The notes beneath the pieces are model-generated. The model did not search any database. It was given only the letters and a program-made list of their open reading frames with translations, and had not been told where the DNA came from. A program made the position numbers and the translations under genes. A stretch of DNA of 64,000 bases from Citrobacter gillenii (GTDB lineage: Bacteria > Pseudomonadota > Gammaproteobacteria > Enterobacterales > Enterobacteriaceae), in contig NZ_SUQN01000003.1 in NCBI RefSeq assembly GCF_013337685.1, positions 124,001 to 188,000 on the forward strand, in the 5' to 3' direction. Each line of letters starts with the position of its first letter. Position 1 is the first letter of the stretch. This document shows, in pieces, positions 24,782-35,565 of the stretch.

Positions 24782-24863
24782 CAGTTTGAACACGGACAGC
24801 GCGGAAAAACCGGAGCGTACACGTAGTACGTGAGGATTTTGAGCACTGCCCAGGTTCAAACTG
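24782..24863. repeat. 82-bp imperfect palindromic element
   Basis: Perfect 10-bp ends CAGTTTGAAC (24782-24791) and GTTCAAACTG (24854-24863) close a long imperfect palindrome. Its centre, 24812-24832, read on the minus strand, matches the centre of the element downstream of the riboswitch at 20 of 21 positions. It carries no open frame of note. It resembles short non-coding palindromic elements seen in enteric intergenic DNA, but I cannot name the family. Confidence 0.75.
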
Positions 24864-24934
24864 GCAAACAAGATAGCCTAATGGACAAGGCTCTTGATTG
24901 CCGCATAGCAACAAAATCATTACACTAACGCCGT

Positions 24935-25096
24935 TCTCAACGGGGTGCCAATAAAAAACATACACAAAATCATTCATGATGCATCAAGGCGGCAAGCAAA
25001 CGCAGCCAACGCAGAGGCAGCTTGAAGGATGAAGTGTATGAGGCTGAGAGATACCCGTCGAACCTGATCCGGATAATGCCGGCGAAGGGATTTGAG
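24935..25096 (+). promoter_or_regulatory. TPP riboswitch (THI element) with long P3 arm
   Basis: Thiamine pyrophosphate-sensing leader of thiBPQ. Visible parts are the P1 arms TCTCAA/TTTGAG (24935-24940 and 25091-25096), the P2 strand CGGGGT (24941-24946) with TACCCG (25052-25057), the J3-2 signature GGCTGAGA (25042-25049) and the pyrophosphate-side ACCTGATCCGGATAATGCC to GCGAAGGGA (25062-25090). Between GCC (24947-24949) and GGC (25042-25044) lie about 92 nt instead of the short P3 loop usual here; CATACAC (24959-24965) and GTGTATG (25034-25040) can extend P3. TPP binding would repress thiBPQ. Confidence 0.93.
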
Positions 25097-25123
25097 GCTG
25101 TAGCTCAAGTCCTTTGCCACCTA

Positions 25124-25247
25124 ACTCGTCATACTTCAAGCTGCAGATGCGTTGGCTTTCCTCGCTCACCCCAGTCACGTACTACCTGTACGCTCCCGGG
25201 GATACGCTACGTCGCCGCCTTCCTGCAACTCGAATTATTGAGAGTTT
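25124..25247. repeat. Palindromic repeat element in the thiB leader
   Basis: An element of about 120 bp with related inverted ends (near CTTCAAGCTGCAG and CTGCAACTCGAATT) and a central CCCCAGTCACGTACTACC to TGTACGCTCCCGGGGAT palindrome. The family is common between genes in Enterobacterales, as I remember it. It sits between the TPP aptamer and the thiB ribosome site, so it forms part of the expression platform or leader. Confidence 0.75.
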
Positions 25248-25265
25248 TACTTTATGAGGTGCAAA

Positions 25266-26249
25266 GTGTTTAAAAAATGTCTTCCGCTTTTACTGCTGTG
25301 CGCAGCGCCTGCCTTCGCCAAACCCGTTCTGACCGTCTATACCTACGACTCGTTCGCCGCCGACTGGGGCCCCGGCCCAACCATCAAAAAAGCCTTTGAA
25401 GCCGACTGCAACTGCGAGCTAAAGCTGGTGGCGCTGGAAGATGGCGTCTCGCTGCTTAATCGCCTGCGCATGGAAGGAAAAAACAGTAAAGCCGACGTCG
25501 TGCTCGGACTGGATAACAACCTGCTCGACGCGGCAATGCAGACCAAACTGTTTGCCAAAAGCGGCGTGGCGAGCGATGCCATCAACGTTCCTGGCGGCTG
25601 GAAAAACGACACCTTTGTACCGTTTGATTACGGCTATTTCGCCTTTGTGTATGACAAAAACAAGCTGAAAAACCCACCGAAGAGCCTGAAAGAACTGGTC
25701 GAAAGCGACCAGAAATGGCGCGTAATTTATCAGGACCCACGCACCAGCACGCCGGGTCTGGGACTGCTGCTGTGGATGCAGAAAGTGTACGGCGATAAAG
25801 CGCCGGAAGCCTGGCAGAAACTGGCGGCTAAAACCGTCACCGTCACCAAGGGCTGGAGTGAAGCCTACGGTCTGTTCCTGAAAGGTGAAAGCGATCTGGT
25901 GCTGAGCTATACCACCTCTCCGGCGTATCACATCATCGAAGAGAAGAAAGATAACTACGCCGCCGCCAATTTTAGCGAGGGACACTATTTGCAGGTGGAG
26001 GTCGCCGCACGTACCGCCGCCAGCAAACAACCCGAACTGGCGGAAAAATTCCTGACATTTACGGTTTCTCCGGCGTTCCAGAACGCAATCCCCACCGGCA
26101 ACTGGATGTATCCGGTAACCCAGGTCACGCTTCCTCCTGGCATTGCACAACTGGAAAAACCGTCCACCGCGCTGGAATTCACCCCACAACAGGTGGCAAC
26201 TCAACGTCAGACATGGATTAACGCATGGCAACGCGCCGTCAGCCGTTAA
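25266..26249 (+). CDS. thiB: ThiB (TbpA), periplasmic thiamine-binding protein
   Basis: Binding protein of the thiamine/TPP ABC importer. I choose the GTG at 25266-25268, preceded at 5 nt by TGAGGT, giving 327 residues that start MFKKCLPLLLLC; an ATG four codons upstream lies within that ribosome site. Residues 1-18 form a signal peptide ending AFA. The rest is a family 1 solute-binding fold (VLTVYTYDSFAADWGPG). The end overlaps thiP by 25 nt. Expression is under the TPP riboswitch. Confidence 0.96.
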   Translation: MFKKCLPLLLLCAAPAFAKPVLTVYTYDSFAADWGPGPTIKKAFEADCNCELKLVALEDGVSLLNRLRMEGKNSKADVVLGLDNNLLDAAMQTKLFAKSGVASDAINVPGGWKNDTFVPFDYGYFAFVYDKNKLKNPPKSLKELVESDQKWRVIYQDPRTSTPGLGLLLWMQKVYGDKAPEAWQKLAAKTVTVTKGWSEAYGLFLKGESDLVLSYTTSPAYHIIEEKKDNYAAANFSEGHYLQVEVAARTAASKQPELAEKFLTFTVSPAFQNAIPTGNWMYPVTQVTLPPGIAQLEKPSTALEFTPQQVATQRQTWINAWQRAVSR

Positions 26250-27835
26250 TTCCCGGCTGGCTGCTCCCAGGGCTTTCGGCCGCTACGTTGATAGTGGCCG
26301 TCGCCCTGGCGGCGTTTCTGGCGCTGTGGCTGAACGCCCCTCAGGGAGACTGGCTCACGCTGTGGCAGGACAGCTACCTGTGGCACGTGGTGCGTTTTTC
26401 CTTCTGGCAGGCATTTTTATCCGCTGCGCTGTCGGTGATCCCGGCAATCTTCCTCGCCCGGGCGCTTTATCGTCGCCGTTTCCCTGGGCGTATAGCGCTG
26501 CTGCGCCTGTGCGCAATGACGCTGATCCTGCCGGTGCTGGTCGCCGTCTTTGGCATCCTTAGCGTCTACGGTCGTCAGGGCTGGCTGGCCTCACTTTGGC
26601 AGGCTCTCGGCCTGGAGTGGACGTTTTCACCGTACGGTCTGCAGGGCATTCTGCTGGCACACGTCTTTTTCAACCTGCCGATGGCCAGCCGTTTACTGCT
26701 GCAGTCGCTGGAGAATATTCCCGGCGAACAGCGGCAGCTCGCCGCGCAGCTAGGTATGCGCGGCTGGCATTTCTTCCGCTTCGTTGAATGGCCGTGGCTG
26801 CGCCGCCAGATCCCTCCGGTAGCGGCGCTCATCTTTATGCTGTGCTTCGCCAGTTTTGCTACCGTGCTGTCGCTCGGCGGCGGGCCACAGGCGACCACCA
26901 TCGAGCTGGCTATCTATCAGGCGCTGAGCTTCGACTACGATCCCGCCCGCGCCGCCATGCTGGCACTGATCCAGATGATTTGCTGCTTAGGACTGGTGCT
27001 GCTCAGCCAGCGCATGAGTCGAGCGATAGCCCCCGGCACCACGCTGGTACAAGGCTGGCGCGATCCCGACGACCGCCTGCACAGCCGAGTGACCGACACC
27101 CTGCTGATTATTCTGGCGCTGCTGCTGTTACTCCCGCCGCTGCTGGCGGTGATTGTCGATGGTGTTAACCGTCATATTCTGGACGTTCTCGCGCAGCCTG
27201 TATTGTGGCAAGCCCTGTGGACTTCGCTGCGTATTGCGCTGGCGGCAGGCCTGCTGTGCGTCATTCTCACCATGATGCTGTTGTGGAGCAGCCGCGAGCT
27301 GCGGGCACGGCAGCAAGTTTTAGCCGGTCAGGCGCTGGAACTGAGCGGCATGCTGATCCTCGCAATGCCGGGCATCGTGCTGGCAACCGGGTTCTTCCTG
27401 CTGCTCAATAACAGTATTGGACTGCCGGACTCTGCCGACGGCATTGTGATTTTTACCAATGCACTAATGGCCATCCCTTATGCGCTGAAAGTGCTGGAAA
27501 ACCCGATGCGTGACGTAACGGCGCGCTACAGCATGTTGTGCCAGTCTTTAGGCATTGAAGGATGGTCGCGGTTGAAAGTGATTGAGCTGCGTGCGTTGAA
27601 ACGCCCGCTGGCGCAAGCCGTGGCCTTCGCCTGCGTCCTGTCGATTGGCGATTTTGGCGTGGTAGCCCTGTTTGGCAACGAGGACTTCCGCACGCTACCG
27701 TTTTACCTCTATCAGCAGATTGGCTCCTATCGCAGTCAGGATGGTGCAGTCACCGCATTATTGCTGCTGATCCTGTGCTTTACGCTGTTTACTGTTATTG
27801 AGAAATTACCGGGTCGACATGTTAAAACTGATTGA
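26225..27835 (+). CDS. thiP: ThiP, thiamine ABC transporter permease
   Basis: Inner membrane permease of the ThiBPQ importer. The 536-residue protein is a fused double permease with about 12 membrane segments. Each half has an EAA-type loop that contacts Thi[22 protein letters not shown] near 180 and [18 protein letters not shown] near 440. It overlaps thiB by 25 nt and thiQ by 17 nt, so the three are translationally linked. Confidence 0.97.
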   Translation: MATRRQPLIPGWLLPGLSAATLIVAVALAAFLALWLNAPQGDWLTLWQDSYLWHVVRFSFWQAFLSAALSVIPAIFLARALYRRRFPGRIALLRLCAMTLILPVLVAVFGILSVYGRQGWLASLWQALGLEWTFSPYGLQGILLAHVFFNLPMASRLLLQSLENIPGEQRQLAAQLGMRGWHFFRFVEWPWLRRQIPPVAALIFMLCFASFATVLSLGGGPQATTIELAIYQALSFDYDPARAAMLALIQMICCLGLVLLSQRMSRAIAPGTTLVQGWRDPDDRLHSRVTDTLLIILALLLLLPPLLAVIVDGVNRHILDVLAQPVLWQALWTSLRIALAAGLLCVILTMMLLWSSRELRARQQVLAGQALELSGMLILAMPGIVLATGFFLLLNNSIGLPDSADGIVIFTNALMAIPYALKVLENPMRDVTARYSMLCQSLGIEGWSRLKVIELRALKRPLAQAVAFACVLSIGDFGVVALFGNEDFRTLPFYLYQQIGSYRSQDGAVTALLLLILCFTLFTVIEKLPGRHVKTD

Positions 27836-28517
27836 TATCACATGGCTGTATCACCATTTACCCATGCGCTTTACGCTGTCGGTCGCGCGCGGTGAACAGA
27901 TCGCCGTGCTGGGACCCAGCGGCGCCGGGAAAAGTACGCTATTAAACCTGATTGCCGGTTTTCTGGCACCGGCCAGCGGCACAATGATGATTGGTGGTGA
28001 GGATCATACCCGCACGCCGCCTTCTCGCCGCCCTGTCTCCATGCTGTTTCAGGAAAACAATCTGTTCAGCCACCTGAGTGTGCAACAGAATATCGCCCTC
28101 GGCCTTAACCCTGGGTTGAAACTGAACGCGCAGCAGCAGGAGAAAATGCGCCACATTGCTCAACAAATGGGACTCGACATGTTGCTGGAAAGGCTTCCTG
28201 GCGAGCTTTCTGGCGGGCAACGCCAGCGTGTAGCCCTGGCGCGCTGCCTGGTGCGGGAACAACCCGTGTTGCTGCTTGATGAACCGTTCTCTGCACTCGA
28301 CCCCGCCCTGCGTCAGGAAATGCTCACACTGGTGGCTGACGTGTGTCGTGAAAAGCAGCTGACGCTGCTGATGGTGTCCCACAGCGTAGAAGACGCCGCG
28401 CGCATTGCGCCACGTTCAATCGTAGTCGCCGACGGGCGCATTGCGTGGCAAGGTAAAACAGATGAGCTGTTGAGCGGTCACGCCAGCGCCTCGGCGCTGT
28501 TGGGTATTAAAGCATAG
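27819..28517 (+). CDS. thiQ: ThiQ, thiamine ABC transporter ATPase
   Basis: ATPase of the ThiBPQ importer. From the ATG at 27819 it has 232 residues; seven in-frame codons upstream lie inside thiP. Walker [10 protein letters not shown] is near residue 32, the Q-loop FQENN near 76, signature [14 protein letters not shown] near 128, Walker [12 protein letters not shown] near 150 and the H-loop histidine in MVSHSVED near 184. Confidence 0.97.
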   Translation: MLKLIDITWLYHHLPMRFTLSVARGEQIAVLGPSGAGKSTLLNLIAGFLAPASGTMMIGGEDHTRTPPSRRPVSMLFQENNLFSHLSVQQNIALGLNPGLKLNAQQQEKMRHIAQQMGLDMLLERLPGELSGGQRQRVALARCLVREQPVLLLDEPFSALDPALRQEMLTLVADVCREKQLTLLMVSHSVEDAARIAPRSIVVADGRIAWQGKTDELLSGHASASALLGIKA

Positions 28518-28535
28518 TGGCGCAATTTGCGGCCC

Positions 28536-28567
28536 GTAGGCCGGATTAGCGCCAGCGCCATCCGGCA
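28536..28567. repeat. REP element between thiQ and yabI
   Basis: A single REP unit GTAGGCCGGATTAGCG followed by its partner CGCCATCCGGCA lies between two convergent genes. Confidence 0.85.
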
Positions 28568-28576
28568 AAATAAGCC

Positions 28577-29344
28577 CTAATAGCCCACCACTTTGCGCAG
28601 GATATCGATATACACCGGCATCAGCGGATGGCGGATCAGTGCGACCAGCGCCACCACGCCGATCCCGAGAACAAGCGGCGCCAGATACAGCAGTCGACCT
28701 CGCGGCAAATAAACGGTTAAGCGATCAACAGCCGCTTTGCCGCTACGCCATAGCCGCCAGCACAGCCATCCCCCGACCCACAGCAATAGTGCGGTCGCCA
28801 GCAATAGCCATTTGAAATCGCCGCTCTGTACATCTGAGGGAATATCAATTGCCGCGCCCGCCAGGATACCCGGCAGAAAATAAAACGGCGGCCACAGTAC
28901 GCAGCCAATGATATTAGGCACAATAAATTTAGCGACAGGCAGATCAAGCATCCCCGCCACCATTGGCACCAGCGGACGCGTCGGACCAACAAAACGACCT
29001 ACCAGAATAGTAAACATGCTGTGCTGATGAAGCGCATGTTCAGTTTTATCCAGTAACGCCTTGTTCTTTTTCATAAAAGACCAGCGGTGCAGCGGCTTTT
29101 TAAAACGCCAGCCCAGCCAGAAGGAGATCCAGTCACCCATCAGGCAGCCGACAATGCCCGCAAGCCAGGCATGCCAGAAGTTCAGTTCACCGCTACCAAT
29201 CAGCGCACCCAGTCCGGCCATCAGCACGGTACCGGGTAAAATTAAGCCCACCAGCGCCAGCGACTCCAGAAAAGCCACCAGCAGTACGGCTATCAAAGAG
29301 TATACGGCGGACTGGAGAATAAAATGTTCCAGCAATGCTTGCAT
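28577..29344 (-). CDS. yabI: YabI, DedA-family membrane protein
   Basis: DedA (SNARE-associated) family inner membrane protein of the group linked to lipid transport and membrane homeostasis; the precise role of YabI is not settled. The 255 residues have about five hydrophobic segments. The family motifs are present: GLILPGTVLMAGLGALIG near 36, GDWISFWLGWRF near 72 and GRFVGPTRPLVPMVAG near 115. I start at the ATG 29342-29344; nine codons upstream are open but unsupported. Confidence 0.93.
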   Translation of the reverse strand: MQALLEHFILQSAVYSLIAVLLVAFLESLALVGLILPGTVLMAGLGALIGSGELNFWHAWLAGIVGCLMGDWISFWLGWRFKKPLHRWSFMKKNKALLDKTEHALHQHSMFTILVGRFVGPTRPLVPMVAGMLDLPVAKFIVPNIIGCVLWPPFYFLPGILAGAAIDIPSDVQSGDFKWLLLATALLLWVGGWLCWRLWRSGKAAVDRLTVYLPRGRLLYLAPLVLGIGVVALVALIRHPLMPVYIDILRKVVGY

Positions 29345-29463
29345 AATGTGTCCGTCAGATTTACGAAGCAAGGATTCTGATAACCCTTCTCAACTTCGTC
29401 AAGCCATCATTCGTATGAATAGTTTGCGAGATATGACAACTTTTCGGACACATCATTCACTTT

Positions 29464-30309
29464 TTATTCACAGCCAGCGCGAAACTCGCTCGGGCTGGCG
29501 CCGGTACATTTTTTGAAAACGCGGGAGAAATAGAGCTGATCGTCAAACCCGACGTTGCGCCCGACGGTGGCGATCGGCATGCGCGTGGTGCTCAACAGGA
29601 GCTTCGCCTGGCTGATTCGCTGATCCTCACGCCAGCTGAGTACGCTGATGCCGAGCTGCTGGCGGAACAGGTGCGACAAACGAGACGGCGACAGGCAGAC
29701 ATGCTGCGCGACGCTGGCAATATCAAAATTGCTGTCCGCCAGGTGATCGCTGATGTACTGACAGGCATCACGCACGCGGTTATCCATGGGGGGATGCAGC
29801 GATTCATTAATTGCTTCCATACGTCTGAGCAGCAGTTGTTCCAGCAAATTGATCGCCAACAGCTCAGAGTAACGACCCTCCCGTTGCCCGGCGCTGATTA
29901 TCTGGCCGAACAGTTCGTTGAAGTGTGGCTGATGCGCTTCATCCGGGCGGAAAAAACCAGTCTGTGCAAAAATCGCCGGCCAGGTAAGCCACTCCTGCCA
30001 GTAGGCGCGAGGTCGAAAGTAGACCCACTGGTGGTACCATTCACTGGCATCGGGATGGCGGCCGTAATGGTGAACTTCACCCGGCGGAAACAGCAAAATA
30101 TCACCCGGTCGGCAAACAAACTGCTTACCTTGATTGTTGATGACCCCTTCCCCGCGAATGGTCAGGTTCAGGATATAGCCCTTCATTCCCAGCGGTCTGT
30201 CGATAAAAAAATCCAGGTATCCGTTCGCCTCAATAGGGGTTAATCCCGCCACTAAATGCGCGTTAAACGAGTAGCCCGGCAACAGGGGATCGTTTTGCGG
30301 TTCAGCCAT
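29464..30309 (-). CDS. araC: AraC, arabinose-responsive regulator
   Basis: Dual activator and repressor of the arabinose genes. The 281 residues divide into an N-terminal arabinose-binding and dimerisation cupin (about 1-170, with [12 protein letters not shown] near 73) and a C-terminal domain with two helix-turn-helix units (about 175-281, with [14 protein letters not shown] near 210). The protein is shorter than the 292 residues of E. coli because it ends earlier after the second helix-turn-helix, the length I recall for Citrobacter and Salmonella. Divergent from araBAD. Confidence 0.97.
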   Translation of the reverse strand: MAEPQNDPLLPGYSFNAHLVAGLTPIEANGYLDFFIDRPLGMKGYILNLTIRGEGVINNQGKQFVCRPGDILLFPPGEVHHYGRHPDASEWYHQWVYFRPRAYWQEWLTWPAIFAQTGFFRPDEAHQPHFNELFGQIISAGQREGRYSELLAINLLEQLLLRRMEAINESLHPPMDNRVRDACQYISDHLADSNFDIASVAQHVCLSPSRLSHLFRQQLGISVLSWREDQRISQAKLLLSTTRMPIATVGRNVGFDDQLYFSRVFKKCTGASPSEFRAGCE

Positions 30310-30342
30310 AAATTCAATACTCCCGGTGTTCTGATAAGAAAC

Positions 30343-30362
30343 AAATCGTCCATATTATGCAA
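30343..30362. promoter_or_regulatory. araO2-like AraC half-site
   Basis: ACAAATCGTCCATATTATGC lies just upstream of araC and resembles the E. coli araO2 sequence around the GTCCATATT core. It would form the repression loop with araI1, about 210 bp away. The exact edges are by analogy. Confidence 0.6.
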
Positions 30363-30489
30363 GATATCGTCACCGTCGCCCCTGTAGACCGTTATGGTTT
30401 CAGTGATGGACCATCAACCCCGCATGCGAAAAGCATTTTGTAAAAAACATGTCCTGCGCCAACGATAAAAACGGCTAACAAAAGTGTCT

Positions 30490-30518
30490 ATAACTACGGC
30501 AGAAATGTCCACATTGAA
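30490..30518. promoter_or_regulatory. araO1-like operator of araC
   Basis: TAACTACGGCAGAAATGTCC and the bases after it are nearly the same as E. coli araO1, which overlaps the araC promoter and mediates autorepression. Confidence 0.65.
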
Positions 30519-30519
30519 T

Positions 30520-30541
30520 ATTTGCACGGCGTCACACTTTG
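30520..30541. promoter_or_regulatory. CRP site of araBAD/araC
   Basis: TTTGCACGGCGTCACACTTT between araO1 and araI1 is conserved with the E. coli CRP site serving both divergent promoters; the right half CGTCACAC is the better match to the CRP consensus. Confidence 0.75.
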
Positions 30542-30550
30542 TGATGCCAC

Positions 30551-32358
<1,808 letters not shown>

Positions 32359-32368
32359 GGACACGACA

Positions 32369-33871
32369 ATGACGATTTTTGATAACTATGAAGTGTGGTT
32401 TGTGATTGGTAGCCAGCACCTGTATGGCCCAGAAACCCTGCGTCAGGTAACCCAGCACGCCGAGCACGTTGTTAACGCACTGAATACTGAAGCTAAACTG
32501 CCCTGCAAACTGGTGTTAAAACCGCTGGGAACATCGCCTGACGAAATCACGTCTATTTGCCGCGATGCCAACTATGACGATCGTTGTGCGGGCCTGGTGG
32601 TCTGGCTGCATACCTTCTCACCGGCCAAAATGTGGATCAACGGCCTGACCATTCTCAACAAACCGCTGATGCAGTTCCATACCCAGTTCAACGCCGCCCT
32701 GCCGTGGGACAGCATTGATATGGACTTTATGAACCTGAACCAAACTGCACACGGCGGCCGTGAGTTTGGCTTCATCGGCGCGCGTATGCGCCAGCAGCAT
32801 GCCGTGGTCACCGGTCACTGGCAGGATAAGCAAGCGCACGAGCGTATCGGTTCCTGGATGCGCCAGGCCGTGTCCAAACAGGATACCCGCCATCTGAAAG
32901 TATGCCGTTTTGGCGACAACATGCGTGAAGTTGCAGTCACTGACGGCGATAAAGTGGCTGCTCAGATCAAATTTGGTTTCTCGGTGAACACCTGGGCCGT
33001 GGGCGATCTGGTACAGGTAGTGAACGCGATTAGCGATGGTGAGATCAACGCGCTGATCGACGAATATGAAAGCACCTACACCATGACGGCAGCAACGCAA
33101 ATCCACGGTGACAAGCGTCAGAACGTGCTGGAAGCCGCCCGTATTGAACTGGGCATGAAGCGTTTCCTCGAACAGGGTGGATTCAATGCCTTTACCACCA
33201 CGTTTGAAGATTTGCACGGCCTGAAACAACTTCCGGGTCTGGCCGTACAGCGTCTGATGCAGCAGGGCTACGGCTTTGCAGGCGAAGGTGACTGGAAAAC
33301 TGCCGCGCTGCTTCGCATCATGAAGGTGATGTCAACCGGCCTGCAGGGCGGCACCTCATTTATGGAGGATTACACCTACCACTTCGAGAAGGGCAACGAT
33401 CTGGTGCTTGGCTCGCACATGCTGGAAGTGTGCCCGTCGATTGCCGTAGAAGAAAAACCGATCCTCGACGTGCAGCACCTGGGCATTGGCGGTAAAGACG
33501 ACCCTGCTCGTCTGATCTTCAACACCAAAACCGGCCCGGCCGTGGTTGCCAGCCTGATCGATCTCGGCGATCGCTATCGTCTGCTGGTCAACTGCATTGA
33601 TACAGTACAAACCCCGCACGACCTGCCGAAACTGCCGGTGGCGAACGCGCTGTGGAAAGCCCAGCCGGATCTGCCTACCGCGTCTGAAGCCTGGATCCTG
33701 GCCGGTGGCGCACACCACACCGTCTTCAGCCATGCGCTGGATCTGAATGACATGCGTCAGTTCGCTGAAATGCACGATATCGAGATCGCGGTGATCGACA
33801 ACGATACCCGCCTGCCGGCCTTTAAGGACGCGCTGCGCTGGAACGAAGTGTACTACGGGTTCAAACGTTAA
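32369..33871 (+). CDS. araA: AraA, L-arabinose isomerase
   Basis: Manganese-dependent isomerase converting L-arabinose to L-ribulose, the first catabolic step. The 500 residues match the family length. Candidate active-site residues lie in [20 protein letters not shown] near 280-305 and in [12 protein letters not shown] near 348, which holds the metal histidine. It starts 10 nt after araB. A REP pair separates it from araD. Confidence 0.98.
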   Translation: MTIFDNYEVWFVIGSQHLYGPETLRQVTQHAEHVVNALNTEAKLPCKLVLKPLGTSPDEITSICRDANYDDRCAGLVVWLHTFSPAKMWINGLTILNKPLMQFHTQFNAALPWDSIDMDFMNLNQTAHGGREFGFIGARMRQQHAVVTGHWQDKQAHERIGSWMRQAVSKQDTRHLKVCRFGDNMREVAVTDGDKVAAQIKFGFSVNTWAVGDLVQVVNAISDGEINALIDEYESTYTMTAATQIHGDKRQNVLEAARIELGMKRFLEQGGFNAFTTTFEDLHGLKQLPGLAVQRLMQQGYGFAGEGDWKTAALLRIMKVMSTGLQGGTSFMEDYTYHFEKGNDLVLGSHMLEVCPSIAVEEKPILDVQHLGIGGKDDPARLIFNTKTGPAVVASLIDLGDRYRLLVNCIDTVQTPHDLPKLPVANALWKAQPDLPTASEAWILAGGAHHTVFSHALDLNDMRQFAEMHDIEIAVIDNDTRLPAFKDALRWNEVYYGFKR

Positions 33872-33886
33872 TTATCGAAACGGATT

Positions 33887-33954
33887 GCCCGGTGGCATTT
33901 CATTTACCGGCCTACAAATCACCGTAGGCCGGATAAGCGTAACGCCATCCGGCA
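33887..33954. repeat. REP pair between araA and araD
   Basis: Facing REP units (TACCGGCCTAC and GTAGGCCGGATAAGCG with CGCCATCCGGC) fill most of the 96-bp gap inside the araBAD operon. Their hairpins could lower araD expression or protect the araBA message. Confidence 0.88.
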
Positions 33955-33967
33955 TTCAGGAGTTAAC

Positions 33968-34663
33968 ATGCTAGAAGATCTTAAACGTCAGGTCCTGGAA
34001 GCGAATCTGGCGCTGCCAAAGCACAACCTGGTGACCCTCACCTGGGGGAATGTCAGCGCCGTCGACCGTGAACATGGCGTGTTCGTGATCAAACCTTCCG
34101 GTGTTGATTACAGCGTAATGACCGCGGACGATATGGTAGTGGTCAGTATTGCCACCGGTGAAGTGGTGGAGGGGCAGAAAAAACCGTCTTCCGATACGCC
34201 CACTCACCGTCTGCTGTATCAGGCTTTCCCGAGCATTGGCGGTATTGTCCACACCCATTCACGTCACGCGACGATCTGGGCACAGGCGGGTCAGTCGATT
34301 CCAGCCACAGGAACGACCCACGCAGACTATTTCTACGGCGCTATTCCCTGCACGCGAAAAATGACCGATGCAGAAATTAACGGTGAATACGAGTGGGAAA
34401 CCGGGAATGTGATCGTTGAATCCTTTGAAAAACAAGGTATTGATGCGGCACAAATGCCAGGCGTACTGGTACATTCTCACGGCCCGTTTGCATGGGGTAA
34501 AAACGCCGAAGATGCCGTTCATAACGCGATTGTGCTGGAAGAGGTTGCCTATATGGGGATCTTCTGCCGCCAGCTCGCACCGCAGCTACCGGATATGCAG
34601 CAAACGCTGCTGGACAAGCATTATCTGCGTAAGCACGGTGCTAAAGCCTACTACGGACAATAA
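33968..34663 (+). CDS. araD: AraD, L-ribulose-5-phosphate 4-epimerase
   Basis: Class II aldolase-family zinc epimerase converting L-ribulose 5-phosphate to D-xylulose 5-phosphate. The 231 residues show the zinc histidines in [13 protein letters not shown] near 95 and [11 protein letters not shown] near 171, and the catalytic-region motif [12 protein letters not shown] near 28. A CAGGAG ribosome site precedes the ATG. Last gene of araBAD. Confidence 0.98.
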   Translation: MLEDLKRQVLEANLALPKHNLVTLTWGNVSAVDREHGVFVIKPSGVDYSVMTADDMVVVSIATGEVVEGQKKPSSDTPTHRLLYQAFPSIGGIVHTHSRHATIWAQAGQSIPATGTTHADYFYGAIPCTRKMTDAEINGEYEWETGNVIVESFEKQGIDAAQMPGVLVHSHGPFAWGKNAEDAVHNAIVLEEVAYMGIFCRQLAPQLPDMQQTLLDKHYLRKHGAKAYYGQ

Positions 34664-34674
34664 TCTTCTTTATA

Positions 34675-34697
34675 AGCGCGTAGATAAACTACGCGCT
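34675..34697. terminator. Stem-loop between araD and the orphan gene
   Basis: A perfect 9-bp stem AGCGCGTAG/CTACGCGCT with a 5-nt loop lies 12 bp past araD and 10 bp from the end of the convergent orphan gene. No long U run follows on either strand, so it may act as a weak bidirectional terminator or as an mRNA end protector. Confidence 0.6.
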
Positions 34698-34706
34698 CCA
34701 GTATCA

Positions 34707-35093
34707 TTATTCGCTGAAGTATTCAGCAAAGGAAGCTTGATATACGCAATCATTTGAGCAGAGATAGTCAATTACAGTATCACAATGCCCATTATCTTGA
34801 TCGCCCTCCACACAATGGAAAAAGACATAATCTGAAATTGTAGTCTGCCACTTCAGACCATTCACCACGTAATTAATAACCGTATCACGATGACCGTTAC
34901 TTTTATCACTACCCTGCCAATGGAAAAAAGCATTGCCATCATCAATAACTTCAGCATTCCACAGTTGACCGTTCCATGTTTTATATAAAATAAATTTACT
35001 CACGGTCTTTACAGCAGGGTTAGCCAGCAATGTATTAACAAACATATAGTTACTGTACTTGACGCTAAGTTGCTGTTTAGAGAAAATATTCAT
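34707..35093 (-). CDS. Orphan protein with internal repeats, unknown function
   Basis: A 128-residue protein that I do not recognise. It has a GGAG ribosome site 7 nt before the ATG. Two repeats are offset by exactly 35 residues: FFHWQGSDKSNGHRDTVINY (56-75) and FFHCVEGDQDNGHCDTVIDY (91-110). Each is preceded by NG..W (41-45 and 78-82). A third partial unit, NDCVYQASFAEYF (114-126), ends the protein. Cysteines 94, 104, 112 and 116 occur only in the later repeats. There is no signal peptide or clear membrane segment. AT-rich DNA and the absence of this gene from the E. coli order suggest acquisition. Confidence 0.7.
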   Translation of the reverse strand: MNIFSKQQLSVKYSNYMFVNTLLANPAVKTVSKFILYKTWNGQLWNAEVIDDGNAFFHWQGSDKSNGHRDTVINYVVNGLKWQTTISDYVFFHCVEGDQDNGHCDTVIDYLCSNDCVYQASFAEYFSE

Positions 35094-35549
35094 AAAGACT
35101 CCATTCTCATATTAATTACATGAAATATAATAAACATTTGAAGTATCCCAGTTAGCGCTAGAAATAAAATTATATTAAAATAAAAATCAAATAACACAGA
35201 GAGATAACCCGACGAAATCGAACTGAAATCCGTTTTTATTCAACAATAGAATCCCAGTTAAATATATTATATTTAACCTGCTAGCCCGAACACTTCGAAT
35301 AAAATTCTTACACCAACCTGTAATAAACACAAATAGAAAAAACATAATTTTCCATTTCCGAGAAATTAGTTGCATAATTAAATAAGCACAATTCCTAAAA
35401 ATCGACAAAAATCCGGAAATGGACTTGAATTCAACTCGCAATATATAAATCAGATAAGTAATAAAAAATTAAAAAAGTAAGCCTACGAATAAAATAATTC
35501 ATCCACCCAAATCTTCATCCTCGTATTCATGAATCAAATTCGTCATAAG
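35094..35549. other. AT-rich non-coding stretch upstream of the orphan gene
   Basis: About 450 bp of very AT-rich DNA (the 60 bases from 35161 contain 15 G or C by my count) with no convincing gene. It presumably carries the promoter of the orphan gene and is a likely H-NS target. An 84-codon frame at 35187-35441 has only a TTG start and no ribosome site. Confidence 0.55.
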
Positions 35550-35565
35550 CTGTATAAAAAAACAG
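35550..35565 (+). promoter_or_regulatory. LexA box of polB
   Basis: CTGTATAAAAAAACAG fits the LexA consensus CTG-N10-CAG and lies about 20 bp ahead of a TATAAT at 35586-35591. It matches the known SOS control of polB (dinA). Confidence 0.88.

Noticed and set aside
24759-24977. 72-codon minus-strand frame between sgrR and thiB
   Set aside because: It covers the palindromic element and the 5' half of the riboswitch; the structure explains the sequence better than coding.
25022-25273. 83-codon plus-strand frame in the thiB leader
   Set aside because: It runs through the conserved TPP aptamer and the repeat element.
35187-35441. 84-codon hydrophobic frame on the minus strand in the araD-polB gap
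   Set aside because: It has only a TTG start, no ribosome site and very AT-rich content in which hydrophobic frames arise by chance. Not listed as a gene.
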